This document shows positions 36,571-46,102 of a DNA stretch of 64,000 nucleotides, piece by piece. Made by a program: the position numbers and the translations under genes. Within the stretch, counting starts at the first letter, position 1. Every line of letters begins with the position of its first letter. The stretch covers positions 248,001 through 312,000 of the forward strand of contig NZ_WMIF01000001.1 in the NCBI RefSeq assembly GCF_009711185.1, written 5' to 3'. The stretch comes from Paracoccus limosus (GTDB lineage Bacteria > Pseudomonadota > Alphaproteobacteria > Rhodobacterales > Rhodobacteraceae). Below the pieces are notes generated by a model. The model ran no database searches. It saw only the letters and a program-made list of their open reading frames with translations, and had not been told where the DNA came from.

Positions 36571-37650
36571 TCAGGCGGGCTGGTTCGCAAGCCCGATCAG
36601 CATATCCATCACCAGCGCGGCAGGGTCAAGGTTGACGGCTCGCGCCCTGCGGGCACGGGCCGATAGCTCGGCCTGCGCCGCAGCCCATTGCTGGGCGGCG
36701 CGCTGGTCGGGCGCCAGCCGCGTCAGCACCTCGGCCTCGCCTCGCGCGGCCTCGGGCAGGGGGGCGCCCAGCAGCCCGGCGCGGGCGGCGCGGGTCAGGA
36801 ACCGGTCCAGCAGCGTCACGATCAGGTCAAAGGGATCGCCCTCGGCGCTGGCGCGCCCGGCGGCCTGTTCGGCCAGCGCGGCGGCACTGGGCCGGTCGAT
36901 GCGCGGATGGCGGCTGAACAGATCGACGATCTTCTGATAGGCAGCCAGCCCGTCCTGCCCGGCCAGCCGCACCGCCTCGCCGACCGAGCCGCCGGCCAGC
37001 GCCGCCAGCTTTTCGGCATCGCCACCGATGCCGAGGTCCTGCAGGATATCCGCCATGTCTTCGGCGCCCAGCGGTTGCAGCCGCAACTCGCGGCAGCGCG
37101 AGCGGATCGTCGGCAGCAGACGGCCCGGCTGATGCGCGACCAACAGCAGCGTGGCCTGCGCCGGCGGTTCCTCCAACTGCTTCAGCAGCGCATTGGCGGC
37201 GGCCGGGTTCATCTCGTCGGCGGCATCGATGATGGCGACGCGGCTGCCGCCCTCGGCGGCGCTCATGTGAAAGAAGCCTTGCAGCTTGCGGATCTCGTCC
37301 ACGGTGATTTCGCTGCGCAGCCGGCCGGTCTTTTCATCGACGGGGCGGCGCACCAGATGCAGGCGCGGTTCGGACAGCGCGCGAATGCGCCGCGCGACCG
37401 GCAGCTCGGGGTCGATGTCCAGACTGTCCTCGGGCGATCCGGCCAGCAGCCAGTGCGCAATGGCCCAGGCCAGCGTCGCCTTGCCGGTGCCGCGCGGGCC
37501 GGTCAGCAGCCAGGCGTGATGCAGCCGGCCGGCGCGGGCCGAGGCCAGAAAATCGCCGACCGCCTGATCCTGACCCAGCACCCGCGTGGCCTCGCGCGGG
37601 TGGGGGGCGCCGGGGGCGCGGTCGGGTTCGGGCGGGGTGTCGTCGCTCAT
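36571..37650 (-). CDS. holB: DNA polymerase III delta' subunit
   Basis: Clamp-loader subunit. The 359-residue AAA+ protein has Walker A GPRGTGKAT at 51-59, NALLKQLEEPP and LLVAHQPGRLLPTIRSRCREL (SRC sensor motif), and a helical collar domain to the end. The start at 37650 overlaps the tmk stop by ATGA. The tmk-holB pair is a common bacterial arrangement. A Pro-rich N-terminal 20 residues precede the domain. Confidence 0.94.
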   Translation of the reverse strand: MSDDTPPEPDRAPGAPHPREATRVLGQDQAVGDFLASARAGRLHHAWLLTGPRGTGKATLAWAIAHWLLAGSPEDSLDIDPELPVARRIRALSEPRLHLVRRPVDEKTGRLRSEITVDEIRKLQGFFHMSAAEGGSRVAIIDAADEMNPAAANALLKQLEEPPAQATLLLVAHQPGRLLPTIRSRCRELRLQPLGAEDMADILQDLGIGGDAEKLAALAGGSVGEAVRLAGQDGLAAYQKIVDLFSRHPRIDRPSAAALAEQAAGRASAEGDPFDLIVTLLDRFLTRAARAGLLGAPLPEAARGEAEVLTRLAPDQRAAQQWAAAQAELSARARRARAVNLDPAALVMDMLIGLANQPA

Positions 37651-38243
37651 AGCGCGGCCATGATGCGGGCGGCGACGGTATCGGCATCGCCGCTGCCGTC
37701 GATCACCCGGATGCGGTCGGGAAATTCCTGCGCCAGCGCCAGAAATCCGGCGCGCAGCCGCTGCTGAAAATCAAGGCCAAGGCTTTCGTAACGGTCCTCG
37801 CTTCCGCCGCGCGACCGACCGCGCGCCAGCGAAACCGCCGGGTCAATGTCGATGACAAAGCTGCGGTCAGGCTCGATGCCGATGACCAGCCGGTGCAACT
37901 CCTCGACCAGCCGGCGGTTCTCGGCCCGCACCAAGCCCTGATAGACGCGGCTGGAATCGGCAAAGCGGTCGCTGATGACCCAATCGCCACGCGCCAGAGC
38001 CGGGCGAATGGTGCGTTCCAGATGGTCGCGGCGGGCGGCGTTGAACAGCAAAAGTTCGGTCTCCGGCGACCAGCGTTCGCCGCCGCCCTCGACCAGCAGG
38101 CGCCGGATTTCCTCGGCGCCGGGGCTGCCGCCGGGCTCGCGGGTCAGGACGCAGTTCTGGCCACGAGCGCGCAGCACCTCGGCCAGCCGCCGGGCCTGAG
38201 TGGACTTGCCCGAGCCGTCGATGCCTTCGAAACTGAGAAACAT
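37647..38243 (-). CDS. tmk: Thymidylate kinase
   Basis: Phosphorylates dTMP to dTDP. The 198-residue P-loop kinase starts MFLSFEGIDGSGKSTQ with the P-loop at 7-15, followed by the DR-type motif TREPGG, DRFADSSRVYQG and a Lid segment ARGRSRGGSEDRYES that carries Arg residues as in the E. coli-type enzyme. It starts 10 bases after dacC and overlaps holB by ATGA. Confidence 0.96.
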   Translation of the reverse strand: MFLSFEGIDGSGKSTQARRLAEVLRARGQNCVLTREPGGSPGAEEIRRLLVEGGGERWSPETELLLFNAARRDHLERTIRPALARGDWVISDRFADSSRVYQGLVRAENRRLVEELHRLVIGIEPDRSFVIDIDPAVSLARGRSRGGSEDRYESLGLDFQQRLRAGFLALAQEFPDRIRVIDGSGDADTVAARIMAAL

Positions 38244-38253
38244 CAGCGCCGGA

Positions 38254-39411
38254 TCAATTCGCGACGGCGTGGACGGCGCGTTCGCTCAGGCGCAGCGCGG
38301 CGTTCTGCAAGCGGCCAAAGACACCGGCGCGGCCCACATCATCGGCCGCCAGCAGCGGCAGGCGCGACTGGCCGGCGCCGGGGATATTGACCAGCAATTC
38401 GCCCAGCTTGTCGCCCTTGGTGATCGGCGCCTCGATCGGGCCGTTGAAGACGGCCTCGGCAGTGACACCCGCTTGCGCGCCCGCCGGCAAAAGCACCCGC
38501 ACGCCCTCGGCAGTGGTCAGGCCGACGCGGCTGCGCTCGCCCAGCCAGACCGGGGCCTGCGCCACGATTTCGCCCTTGGGCAGCAGGGTCCGCATGGTGA
38601 ACTGGCGATAGGCCCAATTGGCGATGCGCTCGGCCTCTTCGGCGCGGGCCTTGTCGCTGGGCAGGCCGGTGATGACAAAGATGATGCGCCGGTCACCCTG
38701 CACTGCCGAGCCGACCAGACCATAGCCCGCTTCCTGCGTGTGGCCGGTCTTCAGCCCGTCGGCCTTCCAGTCGCCACCATGCAGCTTGAGCAGCGGGTTG
38801 CGGTTGTTGGCGTTCGAGGGCACGCGATTCTTGTAATTATATTCGGTCAGGGCGAAGTTCTTGTAAAGCTCGGGAAAATCATTGATCAGATGCTCGGCCA
38901 GGATGCCCAGATCGCGCATGGACATGCGGTGGTCGGGATTGGGCCAGCCCGAGGCATTGGCAAAATGCGATTGCGTCATGCCCAGTTGCTTGGCGCGCTC
39001 GTTCATCGAGCGGGCGAAGGCCTCTTCGGTGCCGGCCAGCCCTTCGGCCACCACGACGCAGGCGTCATTGCCCGAATTGATGATGATGCCGTGGATCAGC
39101 TCTTCGACCGTGGGGCGGTCGGCAGGCTCGACGAACATGCGCGAGCCGCCCATCTGCCAGGCCTTGGTCGAGACCGGGAATGTGGTGTCCATGTTGACAC
39201 GGCCGTCATGCAGCGCCTCGAACAGCATGTTCAGCGTCATTAGCTTGGACATCGAGGCGGGCGGCAGCGGCTGATCGGCGTTCTTTTCCATCAGCACGGT
39301 GCCGGTCGGCACGTCATAGACCCAGGCCGCGCTGGCATTGGTGTCGAAGGCGCGCGCCGGAAGAGCCAGCGTCATGGCCAGGGCGATGAGGCGAAAAGTC
39401 AGAGCGCGCAT
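38254..39411 (-). CDS. dacC: D-alanyl-D-alanine carboxypeptidase (penicillin-binding protein 5/6 type)
   Basis: Trims the terminal D-Ala from peptidoglycan stem peptides in the periplasm. The 385-residue product has a Sec signal (MRALTFRLIALAMTLALPARA), the nucleophile SMSK at 53-56, SGN at 113-115 and KTG at 221-223, then a C-terminal PBP5-type beta domain and an amphipathic last helix (LQNAALRLSERAVHAVAN). ATG 39411 follows GAGGAAGATCC; the longer frame up to 39540 would bury the signal peptide. The paralogue letter is approximate: dacA, dacC and dacF are alike. Confidence 0.93.
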   Translation of the reverse strand: MRALTFRLIALAMTLALPARAFDTNASAAWVYDVPTGTVLMEKNADQPLPPASMSKLMTLNMLFEALHDGRVNMDTTFPVSTKAWQMGGSRMFVEPADRPTVEELIHGIIINSGNDACVVVAEGLAGTEEAFARSMNERAKQLGMTQSHFANASGWPNPDHRMSMRDLGILAEHLINDFPELYKNFALTEYNYKNRVPSNANNRNPLLKLHGGDWKADGLKTGHTQEAGYGLVGSAVQGDRRIIFVITGLPSDKARAEEAERIANWAYRQFTMRTLLPKGEIVAQAPVWLGERSRVGLTTAEGVRVLLPAGAQAGVTAEAVFNGPIEAPITKGDKLGELLVNIPGAGQSRLPLLAADDVGRAGVFGRLQNAALRLSERAVHAVAN

Positions 39412-39552
39412 GGATCTTCCTCGGGATGTCGCTTTGCCTTCATGGTTAGCGCAGCGCCCGCCGGCCCGCAACGCCGGACCGACAACGCGAATACCCGCGG
39501 GTTCGATCTGCCACAGGTTGCAACCCGCGCCGCCCGCCACCGCCCCGCCGCG

Positions 39553-40251
39553 TCAATAGCTGCGGATCAGCCCCACCAGCCGGCCCTGTACGTTGACCTT
39601 GTCTTCGGGCAGCACGCGGGTTTCATAGGCCGGGTTCGCCGCCTCCAGCGCGATCATGCCCCCCTTGCGGCGATAGCGTTTCAGCGTCGCCTCGAACCCC
39701 TCGACCAGCGCCACGACGATATCGCCATTCTCGGCCGTATCCTGTTCGCGGATCACCACCACATCGCCATCGTTGATCCCGGCCTCGATCATCGAGTCGC
39801 CCTTGACCTCCAGCGCATAGTGCCGCTCTTTCCCCGCGAGCATCGAGCCGGGCACGGCGATGTGATGCGAGACCTCGGAAATCGCCTCGATCGGCACGCC
39901 GGCGGCGATGCGTCCCATCACCGGCAGATCCACCGCCGAAACCGACACCTCCAGCGCGCCGCGCGGCAGCGGTTGCGCCGGGCGGGCGTCGCCTTCGATG
40001 ACGCGGGGGGTGAAATTGCCGCTGCCACGGCTCAGCGTTTCGGGCAGCCGGACGATTTCCAGCGCGCGGGCGCGATGCGGCAGGCGGCGGATGAAGCCGC
40101 GTTCTTCAAGAGCGGTCACGAGGCGATGAATTCCCGATTTCGAGCGCAGGTCCAGCGCGAGTTTCATTTCGTCAAACGAGGGCGGCACACCGTCGCGGGC
40201 CATGCGCGCCTGAATGAACTCAAGCAGCTGGATTTGCTTTTTCGTCAGCAT
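39553..40251 (-). CDS. lexA: SOS response repressor LexA
   Basis: Repressor of DNA-damage genes that cleaves itself with RecA. The 232-residue product begins [14 protein letters not shown] (winged helix, about 1-70). It has the cleavage bond Ala117-Gly118, catalytic Ser153 in GDSM and Lys191. ATG 40251 gives the normal family start; the frame is open to 40323 but that would overlap the operator. A LexA box 33 bases upstream shows autoregulation. It is the last gene of a run with moeA, whose stop is 112 bases upstream. Confidence 0.97.
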   Translation of the reverse strand: MLTKKQIQLLEFIQARMARDGVPPSFDEMKLALDLRSKSGIHRLVTALEERGFIRRLPHRARALEIVRLPETLSRGSGNFTPRVIEGDARPAQPLPRGALEVSVSAVDLPVMGRIAAGVPIEAISEVSHHIAVPGSMLAGKERHYALEVKGDSMIEAGINDGDVVVIREQDTAENGDIVVALVEGFEATLKRYRRKGGMIALEAANPAYETRVLPEDKVNVQGRLVGLIRSY

Positions 40252-40283
40252 ATTTGTCCCCGCCTTGCCGAAACCGGCATTAT

Positions 40284-40298
40284 GTTCCGCTAATGTTC
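40284..40298 (-). promoter_or_regulatory. LexA box (SOS operator) of lexA
   Basis: GTTCCGCTAATGTTC on the plus strand (GAAC-N7-GAAC on the coding strand) is an exact copy of the alphaproteobacterial SOS box GTTC-N7-GTTC, a direct repeat unlike the E. coli CTG-N10-CAG palindrome. It lies 33 bases before lexA. Confidence 0.95.
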
Positions 40299-40362
40299 TA
40301 GCGGACTCAATCTCTTGCGTCAACTCTTAAGCCGATTCGGGTAAACAGCCGGTTAAGCAAGA

Positions 40363-41538
40363 TCAGAGCGGCAGATAGTGCATCATTTCGCCGGCGCGAC
40401 GGGCCGGATCGCCTGCCGGGCGCAGCAGCAGCGCATCGGCTTCGGCCAGAATCCACAGCCGGGCGCTGTCCTGATCGCCAAAGGGGTCGATGCCGGGCAG
40501 GCCCGCGCCGGGCACCAGCCTAGCGCGCAGGTAATGCTGGCGATCACCCTCGGGCGGCAGGTCGCGGGTCAACAGGCCCGAGGCCAGCTCCGGCCCCGGC
40601 GGCAGCCTCTGCATGGCCCGGATCAGCGGTTGCATGAACAGTTTCGCGCAGACCACGGCCGAGACGGGATTGCCCGGCAGACCCAGCATTGCAGCCGTCC
40701 CGATCCGCCCCGCCATCAGCGGCTTTCCGGGCCGCATCGCCAGCTTGTAGAAACTGCGCTCCATGCCCAGATCGGCCGAGACCTTGGCAATCAGGTCGTG
40801 ATCGCCGACCGAGGCGCCGCCGATGGTCACGATCAGATCGCAGCCCCCGGCCTCGGCAAAACGGGCGCGCAGGCTGTCTTCGGTGTCGCGCGCCAGTTCC
40901 AGCACCAGCGGCTCGGCCCCGGCCTCGCGCGCGAGCGCCGCAATGGCGATGTCATTGCTGCTGATGATCTGGCCTGCCGCCGGCGTCTCGCCCGGGCGCA
41001 CCAGTTCATCGCCGCCGGCAAGGATCGCCACCCGGGGCCGCCGCGCGACCGTGATCCGCGCCACATTCATCGCCGCAATCAGCCCCAGATCCGAGGCGCG
41101 CAGCGCCCGCGCCGGCTGGAACTCCGATCCTTGCGCGAAATCATTGCCTTGCGCGCGGATATTGCGATTGTCTCCGACCTCGGCCACGCGGATCGTATCG
41201 CCGTCACGCGTGACGATTTCCTGGATCACCACGCGGTCACAGCCCGCAGGCACCGGCGCGCCGGTAAATATGCGCACCGCCGCGCCCTCGGGCACCGTCC
41301 CCGCATAGGGCACGCCTGCCGCCGCCGTGCCGACCACGGGCAGCGGCCCCGGCAGATCGTCCGAGCGCAGCGCATAGCCGTCCATGGCCGAGGCATCAAA
41401 CGGCGGCTGCGTCAGCCGCGCCACCGCCGGCGCCGCCATAGCGCGCCCCAGCGCATCCTCTACGGCGATCTCTTCGGTTTTCACCGGGCCGGCCAGCGCC
41501 AGCACCAGCGCATGGGCCTCATCGACGCTGATCATCAT
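40363..41538 (-). CDS. moeA: Molybdopterin molybdotransferase MoeA
   Basis: Inserts molybdenum into adenylylated molybdopterin. The 391-residue product has ALGRAMAAPAVARLTQPPFDASAMDGYA at the N-terminus, PRVAILAGGDELVRPGE, IISSNDI and IGGASVGDHDLI plus the GNPVSAVV loop, all MoeA signatures. Two ATGs (41538 and 41535) share the ribosome site GAGGGGGA; the second has better spacing. It starts 6 bases after moaC. Confidence 0.95.
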   Translation of the reverse strand: MMISVDEAHALVLALAGPVKTEEIAVEDALGRAMAAPAVARLTQPPFDASAMDGYALRSDDLPGPLPVVGTAAAGVPYAGTVPEGAAVRIFTGAPVPAGCDRVVIQEIVTRDGDTIRVAEVGDNRNIRAQGNDFAQGSEFQPARALRASDLGLIAAMNVARITVARRPRVAILAGGDELVRPGETPAAGQIISSNDIAIAALAREAGAEPLVLELARDTEDSLRARFAEAGGCDLIVTIGGASVGDHDLIAKVSADLGMERSFYKLAMRPGKPLMAGRIGTAAMLGLPGNPVSAVVCAKLFMQPLIRAMQRLPPGPELASGLLTRDLPPEGDRQHYLRARLVPGAGLPGIDPFGDQDSARLWILAEADALLLRPAGDPARRAGEMMHYLPL

Positions 41539-41544
41539 TCCCCC

Positions 41545-42015
41545 TCAGGGCGCGCGGAATTCGCCCGATTTGCCGCCGGTCTTGGAAAGCAGACGGATGC
41601 CTTCGATGCGCATGTCCTTCTGCGCGGCCTTCAGCATGTCATAGACGGTCAGACAGGCGGTCGAAACGGCGGTCAGCGCCTCCATTTCCACCCCGGTCTT
41701 GCCTGCCGTGCGCACGGTCGCGGTGACGCGGATGCCGGGCAGGGCGGGTTCCGCCACCAGATCGACGGCGACCTTGGTGATGGGCAGCGGATGGCACAGC
41801 GGGATCAGATCCGAGGTGCGTTTCGCCCCCATGATCCCCGCCAGCCGGGCCACGCCCAGCACGTCCCCCTTGGCCGCGCCGCCCTGCGCGAGGGCCAGCG
41901 TCTCGGGCGACATGATGACGACGCCCTCGGCCACCGCCTCGCGCGCAGTGTCGGGCTTGGCCGAGACATCGACCATATGCGCCTGACCCGCCGCGTCGAA
42001 ATGCGTCAGGCTCAT
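41545..42015 (-). CDS. moaC: Cyclic pyranopterin monophosphate synthase MoaC
   Basis: Second step of molybdenum cofactor synthesis. The 156-residue product begins [18 protein letters not shown] and has [36 protein letters not shown] and [19 protein letters not shown], together diagnostic. Its ATG overlaps the trpC stop (ATGA). Confidence 0.96.
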   Translation of the reverse strand: MSLTHFDAAGQAHMVDVSAKPDTAREAVAEGVVIMSPETLALAQGGAAKGDVLGVARLAGIMGAKRTSDLIPLCHPLPITKVAVDLVAEPALPGIRVTATVRTAGKTGVEMEALTAVSTACLTVYDMLKAAQKDMRIEGIRLLSKTGGKSGEFRAP

Positions 42016-42800
42016 GCGGCAAGGCCCAGAATTTCGCGGGTGGCGGCGGTCACGTCCTGCTGGCGCATCAGGCTTTCGCCGATCAGGAAACGCTCGATCC
42101 CGGCATCCGCCATGCGGTCCAGATCGGCAGGGGTGAAAAGCCCGCTTTCGCAGACCAGATCGCGGCCCTGCACCATCGGGGCCAGCCGCAAGGTGGTGTC
42201 CAAACTGACCTCGAAGGTTTTAAGGTTGCGGTTGTTCACCCCGATCAGTGGCGATTTCAGGCGCAGGGCGCGCTCCATCTCGGCCTCGTCATGCACCTCG
42301 ATCAGCGCGTCCATGCCCCAATGGAACGCGGCATCTTCAAGCTCGGCGGCAAGGGTATCGTCAAGGCTTGCCATGATAATGAGGATGCAATCGGCGCCCC
42401 AGGCACGGGCCTCGGCCACCTGATAGGTGTCGTAAAGGAAATCTTTGCGCAGCGCCGGCAGATCGCAGGCGGCGCGGGCGGCGGTCAGAAACTCGGGCGC
42501 GCCTTGGAAGCTGGGACCGTCGGTCAGCACCGAAAGACAGGCCGCGCCGCCCGCCTGATAGGCCTGCGCCAGCGCCGGCGGATCGAAATCGGGGCGGATC
42601 AACCCTTTCGACGGGCTGGCCTTTTTGATCTCGGCAATCAGCGCATGGCCGGTTGCCGCCTTGTCCGCAAGCGCCCGGGCAAAGCCGCGCGGGGCGTCTG
42701 CGGCACGCGCGGCCTCCTCGACGCTAGACAGCGGGCGGGCGGCCTTTGCGGCGGCGATTTCCTCAAGCTTGTAGGCTTTGATGCGGTCCAGAATATCCAT
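42012..42800 (-). CDS. trpC: Indole-3-glycerol phosphate synthase
   Basis: Closes the indole ring in tryptophan synthesis. The 262-residue TIM barrel has [15 protein letters not shown] at the N-terminus, [40 protein letters not shown] and [13 protein letters not shown], and [14 protein letters not shown] near the end. It is separate from TrpF, as in alphaproteobacteria. It starts 9 bases after ung and overlaps moaC by ATGA. Confidence 0.96.
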   Translation of the reverse strand: MDILDRIKAYKLEEIAAAKAARPLSSVEEAARAADAPRGFARALADKAATGHALIAEIKKASPSKGLIRPDFDPPALAQAYQAGGAACLSVLTDGPSFQGAPEFLTAARAACDLPALRKDFLYDTYQVAEARAWGADCILIIMASLDDTLAAELEDAAFHWGMDALIEVHDEAEMERALRLKSPLIGVNNRNLKTFEVSLDTTLRLAPMVQGRDLVCESGLFTPADLDRMADAGIERFLIGESLMRQQDVTAATREILGLAA

Positions 42801-42809
42801 GTCTTGTCC

Positions 42810-43475
42810 TTACGCTGCCGGGGCGGTTTCGCAAAGCGCCCAGTCGATGGGCGTCTCGCCTTGCGCGGCCAGCCAATCATTCACCCGGCTGAACGGGCGT
42901 GAGCCAAAGAACCCCCGCCGCGCCGACAAGGGCGAGGGATGGGCGCTTTCGATCACCAGATCCTGCGGGCGCGGCAAACCTGCCAGCGCCTTTTGCGCAT
43001 GCGCCCCCCACAGGATAAAGGCCAAGGGCCGCTCGGCTTGCGCGCGGCGCACCGCCTGCCGAGCCAGCCGGTCCCAGCCCCATTTCGCATGCACGCCCGC
43101 CTGACCCGGCAGGACCGACAGCGAGGTATTGAGCAAAAGCACCCCCTGCCGCGCCCAATGCGACAGATCGCCATTGCCGGGCGTTGCGCCCAGATCGTCG
43201 CGCATCTCGGCATAGATGTTCTTCAGCGACCGGGGCAGGGCAGTTTCCGGCGTTACCGAAAAGGCCAGCCCATTGGCATCGCCGGGTGTCGGATAGGGGT
43301 CTTGCCCCAGCAGCACCACGCGCACCCGCTCGGGCGGGGTCAGCTCCAGCGCGGCAAAGACCCGGTCGGGGCCGGGCAGCCAGTCCGGGGCCACCAGCCG
43401 GTCGCGGATCGACGGCCAGTCCTCGCGGAAGAACGCCAGATCGGCCCAGGCCGGCGGGATCCGGGCCGGTTGCAT
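42810..43475 (-). CDS. ung: Uracil-DNA glycosylase (family 1)
   Basis: Removes uracil from DNA. The 221-residue product has the water-activating motif GQDPYP at 57-62 (catalytic Asp59), LLNTSLSVLPG and the HPSPLSARRGFFGSRPFSRVN leucine-loop motif. It sits between trpD and trpC: its ATG shares one base with the trpD stop (TGATG). Insertion of a repair gene into the trp string is unusual outside this group. Confidence 0.96.
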   Translation of the reverse strand: MQPARIPPAWADLAFFREDWPSIRDRLVAPDWLPGPDRVFAALELTPPERVRVVLLGQDPYPTPGDANGLAFSVTPETALPRSLKNIYAEMRDDLGATPGNGDLSHWARQGVLLLNTSLSVLPGQAGVHAKWGWDRLARQAVRRAQAERPLAFILWGAHAQKALAGLPRPQDLVIESAHPSPLSARRGFFGSRPFSRVNDWLAAQGETPIDWALCETAPAA

Positions 43476-44506
43476 CAGGCTTGCGGCTCGGGTGCGCCGA
43501 CCAGAGCGGCCAGCGCAGCCAGCTTGGCGGCCGCCTTGCCGCTGTCAATCGACTCGGCCGCCATCGCCGCACCTTCGCGCAGATCCGCAGCCTTGCCCGC
43601 GATCAGCAGCGCGGCGGCGGCGTTCAGCAGCACCGCATCGCGATAGGCGCCGGTATCGCCCGCCAGCAGCCGACGCAACGCGCCCGCGTTCTGCGCCGGA
43701 TCGCCGCCCAGCACCGCCTCGAACGGATGCACCGGCAGGCCGGCATCCTCGGGGCTGATCTCGAATTCGCTGATCTCGCCGCCTTTCAACTCGGCGACCC
43801 AGGTCGGCCCGGCGATGGAGATCTCATCCGTACCGTCCGAGCCATGCACCAGCCAAGCCAGATCACTGCCCAGCTCGCGCAGCGTCTCGGCCATGGGCCG
43901 GTTCCAGACCCGGTCGAAGGTGCCCGTCAACTGCCGCCGCACCGAGCCCGGATTGGTCATCGGTCCCAGCAGGTTAAAGATCGTGCGCGTGCCCAGCTCG
44001 GCCCGCGCCGGGCCGACATGGCGCATGGCGGGGTGATGCATCGGCGCCATCATGAAGCAGATGCCGGTTTCGGCCAGCGCGCGTTCGGCCACCTCGGGCG
44101 GCGTCATCACGTTCAGGCCCAGATGGGTGATGGCATCGGCGCTGCCGGATTTCGACGACAGGTTGCGGTTGCCATGTTTCGCCACCGGCACGCCCGCGCC
44201 CGCCACCACAAAGGCCGTCGCAGTCGAGATGTTCAGCGTGCCCTTGCCGTCGCCGCCGGTGCCGACGATGTCCATCGCGCCTTCGGGCGCCTTGATGCGG
44301 TTCATGCGCGCGCGCATGGCGCGGGTGGCGGCGGCCATTTCCTCGACCGTCTCGCCACGCACGCGCATCGCCATCAACAGGCCGCCGATCTGGGCGGGGG
44401 TGGCCGCCCCCTCGAACAGCGCTCCAAAGGCATCCTCGGCCTCGGCTCCGGTCAGCGGGCGGCTGGCGGCAACGCCGATCAGCGGGCGGATATCGGTCAC
44501 GCTCAT
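43475..44506 (-). CDS. trpD: Anthranilate phosphoribosyltransferase
   Basis: Transfers phosphoribose to anthranilate. The 343-residue product has [20 protein letters not shown] (PRPP binding), [47 protein letters not shown] and [12 protein letters not shown], diagnostic for TrpD. ATG 44506 overlaps the trpG stop (ATGA); the frame extends eight residues further upstream inside trpG without support. Confidence 0.96.
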   Translation of the reverse strand: MSVTDIRPLIGVAASRPLTGAEAEDAFGALFEGAATPAQIGGLLMAMRVRGETVEEMAAATRAMRARMNRIKAPEGAMDIVGTGGDGKGTLNISTATAFVVAGAGVPVAKHGNRNLSSKSGSADAITHLGLNVMTPPEVAERALAETGICFMMAPMHHPAMRHVGPARAELGTRTIFNLLGPMTNPGSVRRQLTGTFDRVWNRPMAETLRELGSDLAWLVHGSDGTDEISIAGPTWVAELKGGEISEFEISPEDAGLPVHPFEAVLGGDPAQNAGALRRLLAGDTGAYRDAVLLNAAAALLIAGKAADLREGAAMAAESIDSGKAAAKLAALAALVGAPEPQA

Positions 44507-45093
44507 GCCGCCGCGCCCAGATTGCTGCACCGGCTCAGGAAATTGCGGATCATGTCGTGACCGTATTCCGAGGCGATGCTTTCGGGGTGGAACTGCACGC
44601 CCTCGATGGGCAGGCTGCGGTGCATCAGCCCCATGATGGTGCCGTCGCCTGCCGTCGCGGTCACGCGCAGGCAGTCGGGCAGGGTCTCGGGTTCCACGGT
44701 CAGCGAATGATAGCGCGTTGCCGTCAGGGGCGAAGGCAGGCCGCTGAAGACGCCGGTGCCGTCATGGCTGATCGCATCGGTCTTGCCATGCACGATGCGC
44801 GCGGCGCGTACGACCTTGCCGCCAAAGGCCTCGCCGATGGCCTGATGGCCCAGACAGACGCCGAACAGCGGAATCGCCCGCGCGGCCGCCGCCTTGATCA
44901 GCGGCACGATGATGCCCGCCTGCGCCGGATCGCAAGGCCCGGGCGAGATGACGATGCCCTGCGCGCCCATGGCCAGCGCCTCATCGACCGACAGCACGTC
45001 ATTGCGCCGCACCACCACATCGGCCCCCGCCTCGCCCATGTAATGCACGAGGTTCCAGGTAAAGCTGTCGTAATTGTCGATGAGCAGGATCAT
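44503..45093 (-). CDS. trpG: Anthranilate synthase component II (glutamine amidotransferase)
   Basis: Supplies ammonia to TrpE. The 196-residue class I amidotransferase begins [16 protein letters not shown], has ISPGPCDP, the nucleophile Cys80 in GVCLGHQA, and [14 protein letters not shown] with the catalytic His and Glu. ATG 45093 agrees with the strongly conserved N-terminus; the longer frame to 45123 is rejected. It heads trpG-trpD-ung-trpC-moaC-moeA, while trpE lies 4.3 kb away on the other strand. Confidence 0.96.
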   Translation of the reverse strand: MILLIDNYDSFTWNLVHYMGEAGADVVVRRNDVLSVDEALAMGAQGIVISPGPCDPAQAGIIVPLIKAAAARAIPLFGVCLGHQAIGEAFGGKVVRAARIVHGKTDAISHDGTGVFSGLPSPLTATRYHSLTVEPETLPDCLRVTATAGDGTIMGLMHRSLPIEGVQFHPESIASEYGHDMIRNFLSRCSNLGAAA

Positions 45094-45220
45094 GGCACTC
45101 GCCTTGGGTTGGGGGCATTGCATTAGGGGTGCACCCCGGGAAATCTGCGGCTATAGATGGGCTAAAGTGCCGCAAGGGGTCAAGCCTGCGGGGCAAGAAA
45201 AACAGGCGCGGGCGGGACGG

Positions 45221-46102
45221 ATGGCCAGGGGATTTGCGGCAGGGCTGGTTCATGGGGCGCTGGCATGCGGCGCGGGGCTGGTGGCGCTGTCGCTGCTTTT
45301 GCCGCAACCGCCGCGCCCGGTGGCCTTGCCTGAAACCGTGGCCCCCGAAACTGCGCCTCCTGAAGCCGTGATCCCGAAGCCGGTGATCCCCGAAACCATG
45401 GCCCCCGAAACGCCCGCAGCCCCGGCGATGCCGCAGGCCGCGCCCGGCCCGGCCCCGACCCTTGGCGATACCACGCCCGAGTCCGCGCCGCAGATCCCCG
45501 CCGCAGAAGCGCCCGCCGGCCAGCCCTCGGCACCCGCCGCCCTGACCGGGGCCGGCCCGGCGGCCTCGGCGCTGGACCTGCCGGTCGGCTCGGAATTCGC
45601 GCGTGGCCCCGACAGCGCCCCGTCGCGCCCCGAGGCGATGGCCCGCGTCGCGCCGCCGGCTGCGGCGGTGCCGCAGGTCGCCCTTCCGGCGCGCGAGGTG
45701 GTGCCCGCCATGGACAGCAGCACCGAGCCCCGGCAAGAGGCCCCCGGCGCGCCGCTCTTGCCGGTGCCCCCCGCCGATGCGCCCATGGCACCCGAAGGGG
45801 CGGGTGCTGCGCCTGCGGCCGATGCCGCCCCGTCGCGCGCGGCCGCCCCGGCGCTGGATCACGTCACCGCAGCCGCCCCGGCGCCGGTCAGCGCACCGAT
45901 GCCCGAAGCTCAGGCCAGCGCCCATGAGGCCCCCGAGGCTCCGGCCCCCGAGATCCCCGCCGCAACACCGGCCCCGGTCGCCATCCCCGAGACCCCGGCC
46001 AGCGCCCCGGCCGAGACCGCACCCGCCGCAACCCCGGCGACCGGCACCCCCGACCTCTCCACCCCGCCCGATTTCGGCGCCCTGCGCCTGACCAAACCAT
46101 GA
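45221..46102 (+). CDS. Ala/Pro-rich membrane-anchored protein without a globular domain
   Basis: A 293-residue protein with one N-terminal helix (GLVHGALACGAGLVALSLLL, about residues 7-27) and then about 265 residues of Pro, Ala and Glu with many PAPE-like repeats, predicted disordered and periplasmic. The head resembles the anchor-plus-linker of Rhodobacterales 'divergent polysaccharide deacetylase' proteins (YibQ-like), but the catalytic domain is missing: the frame stops after DFGALRLTKP. Its stop overlaps the aminotransferase start by ATGA. ATG 45221 is chosen because it starts the anchor; ribosome support is modest. Function unknown. Confidence 0.7.
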   Translation: MARGFAAGLVHGALACGAGLVALSLLLPQPPRPVALPETVAPETAPPEAVIPKPVIPETMAPETPAAPAMPQAAPGPAPTLGDTTPESAPQIPAAEAPAGQPSAPAALTGAGPAASALDLPVGSEFARGPDSAPSRPEAMARVAPPAAAVPQVALPAREVVPAMDSSTEPRQEAPGAPLLPVPPADAPMAPEGAGAAPAADAAPSRAAAPALDHVTAAAPAPVSAPMPEAQASAHEAPEAPAPEIPAATPAPVAIPETPASAPAETAPAATPATGTPDLSTPPDFGALRLTKP

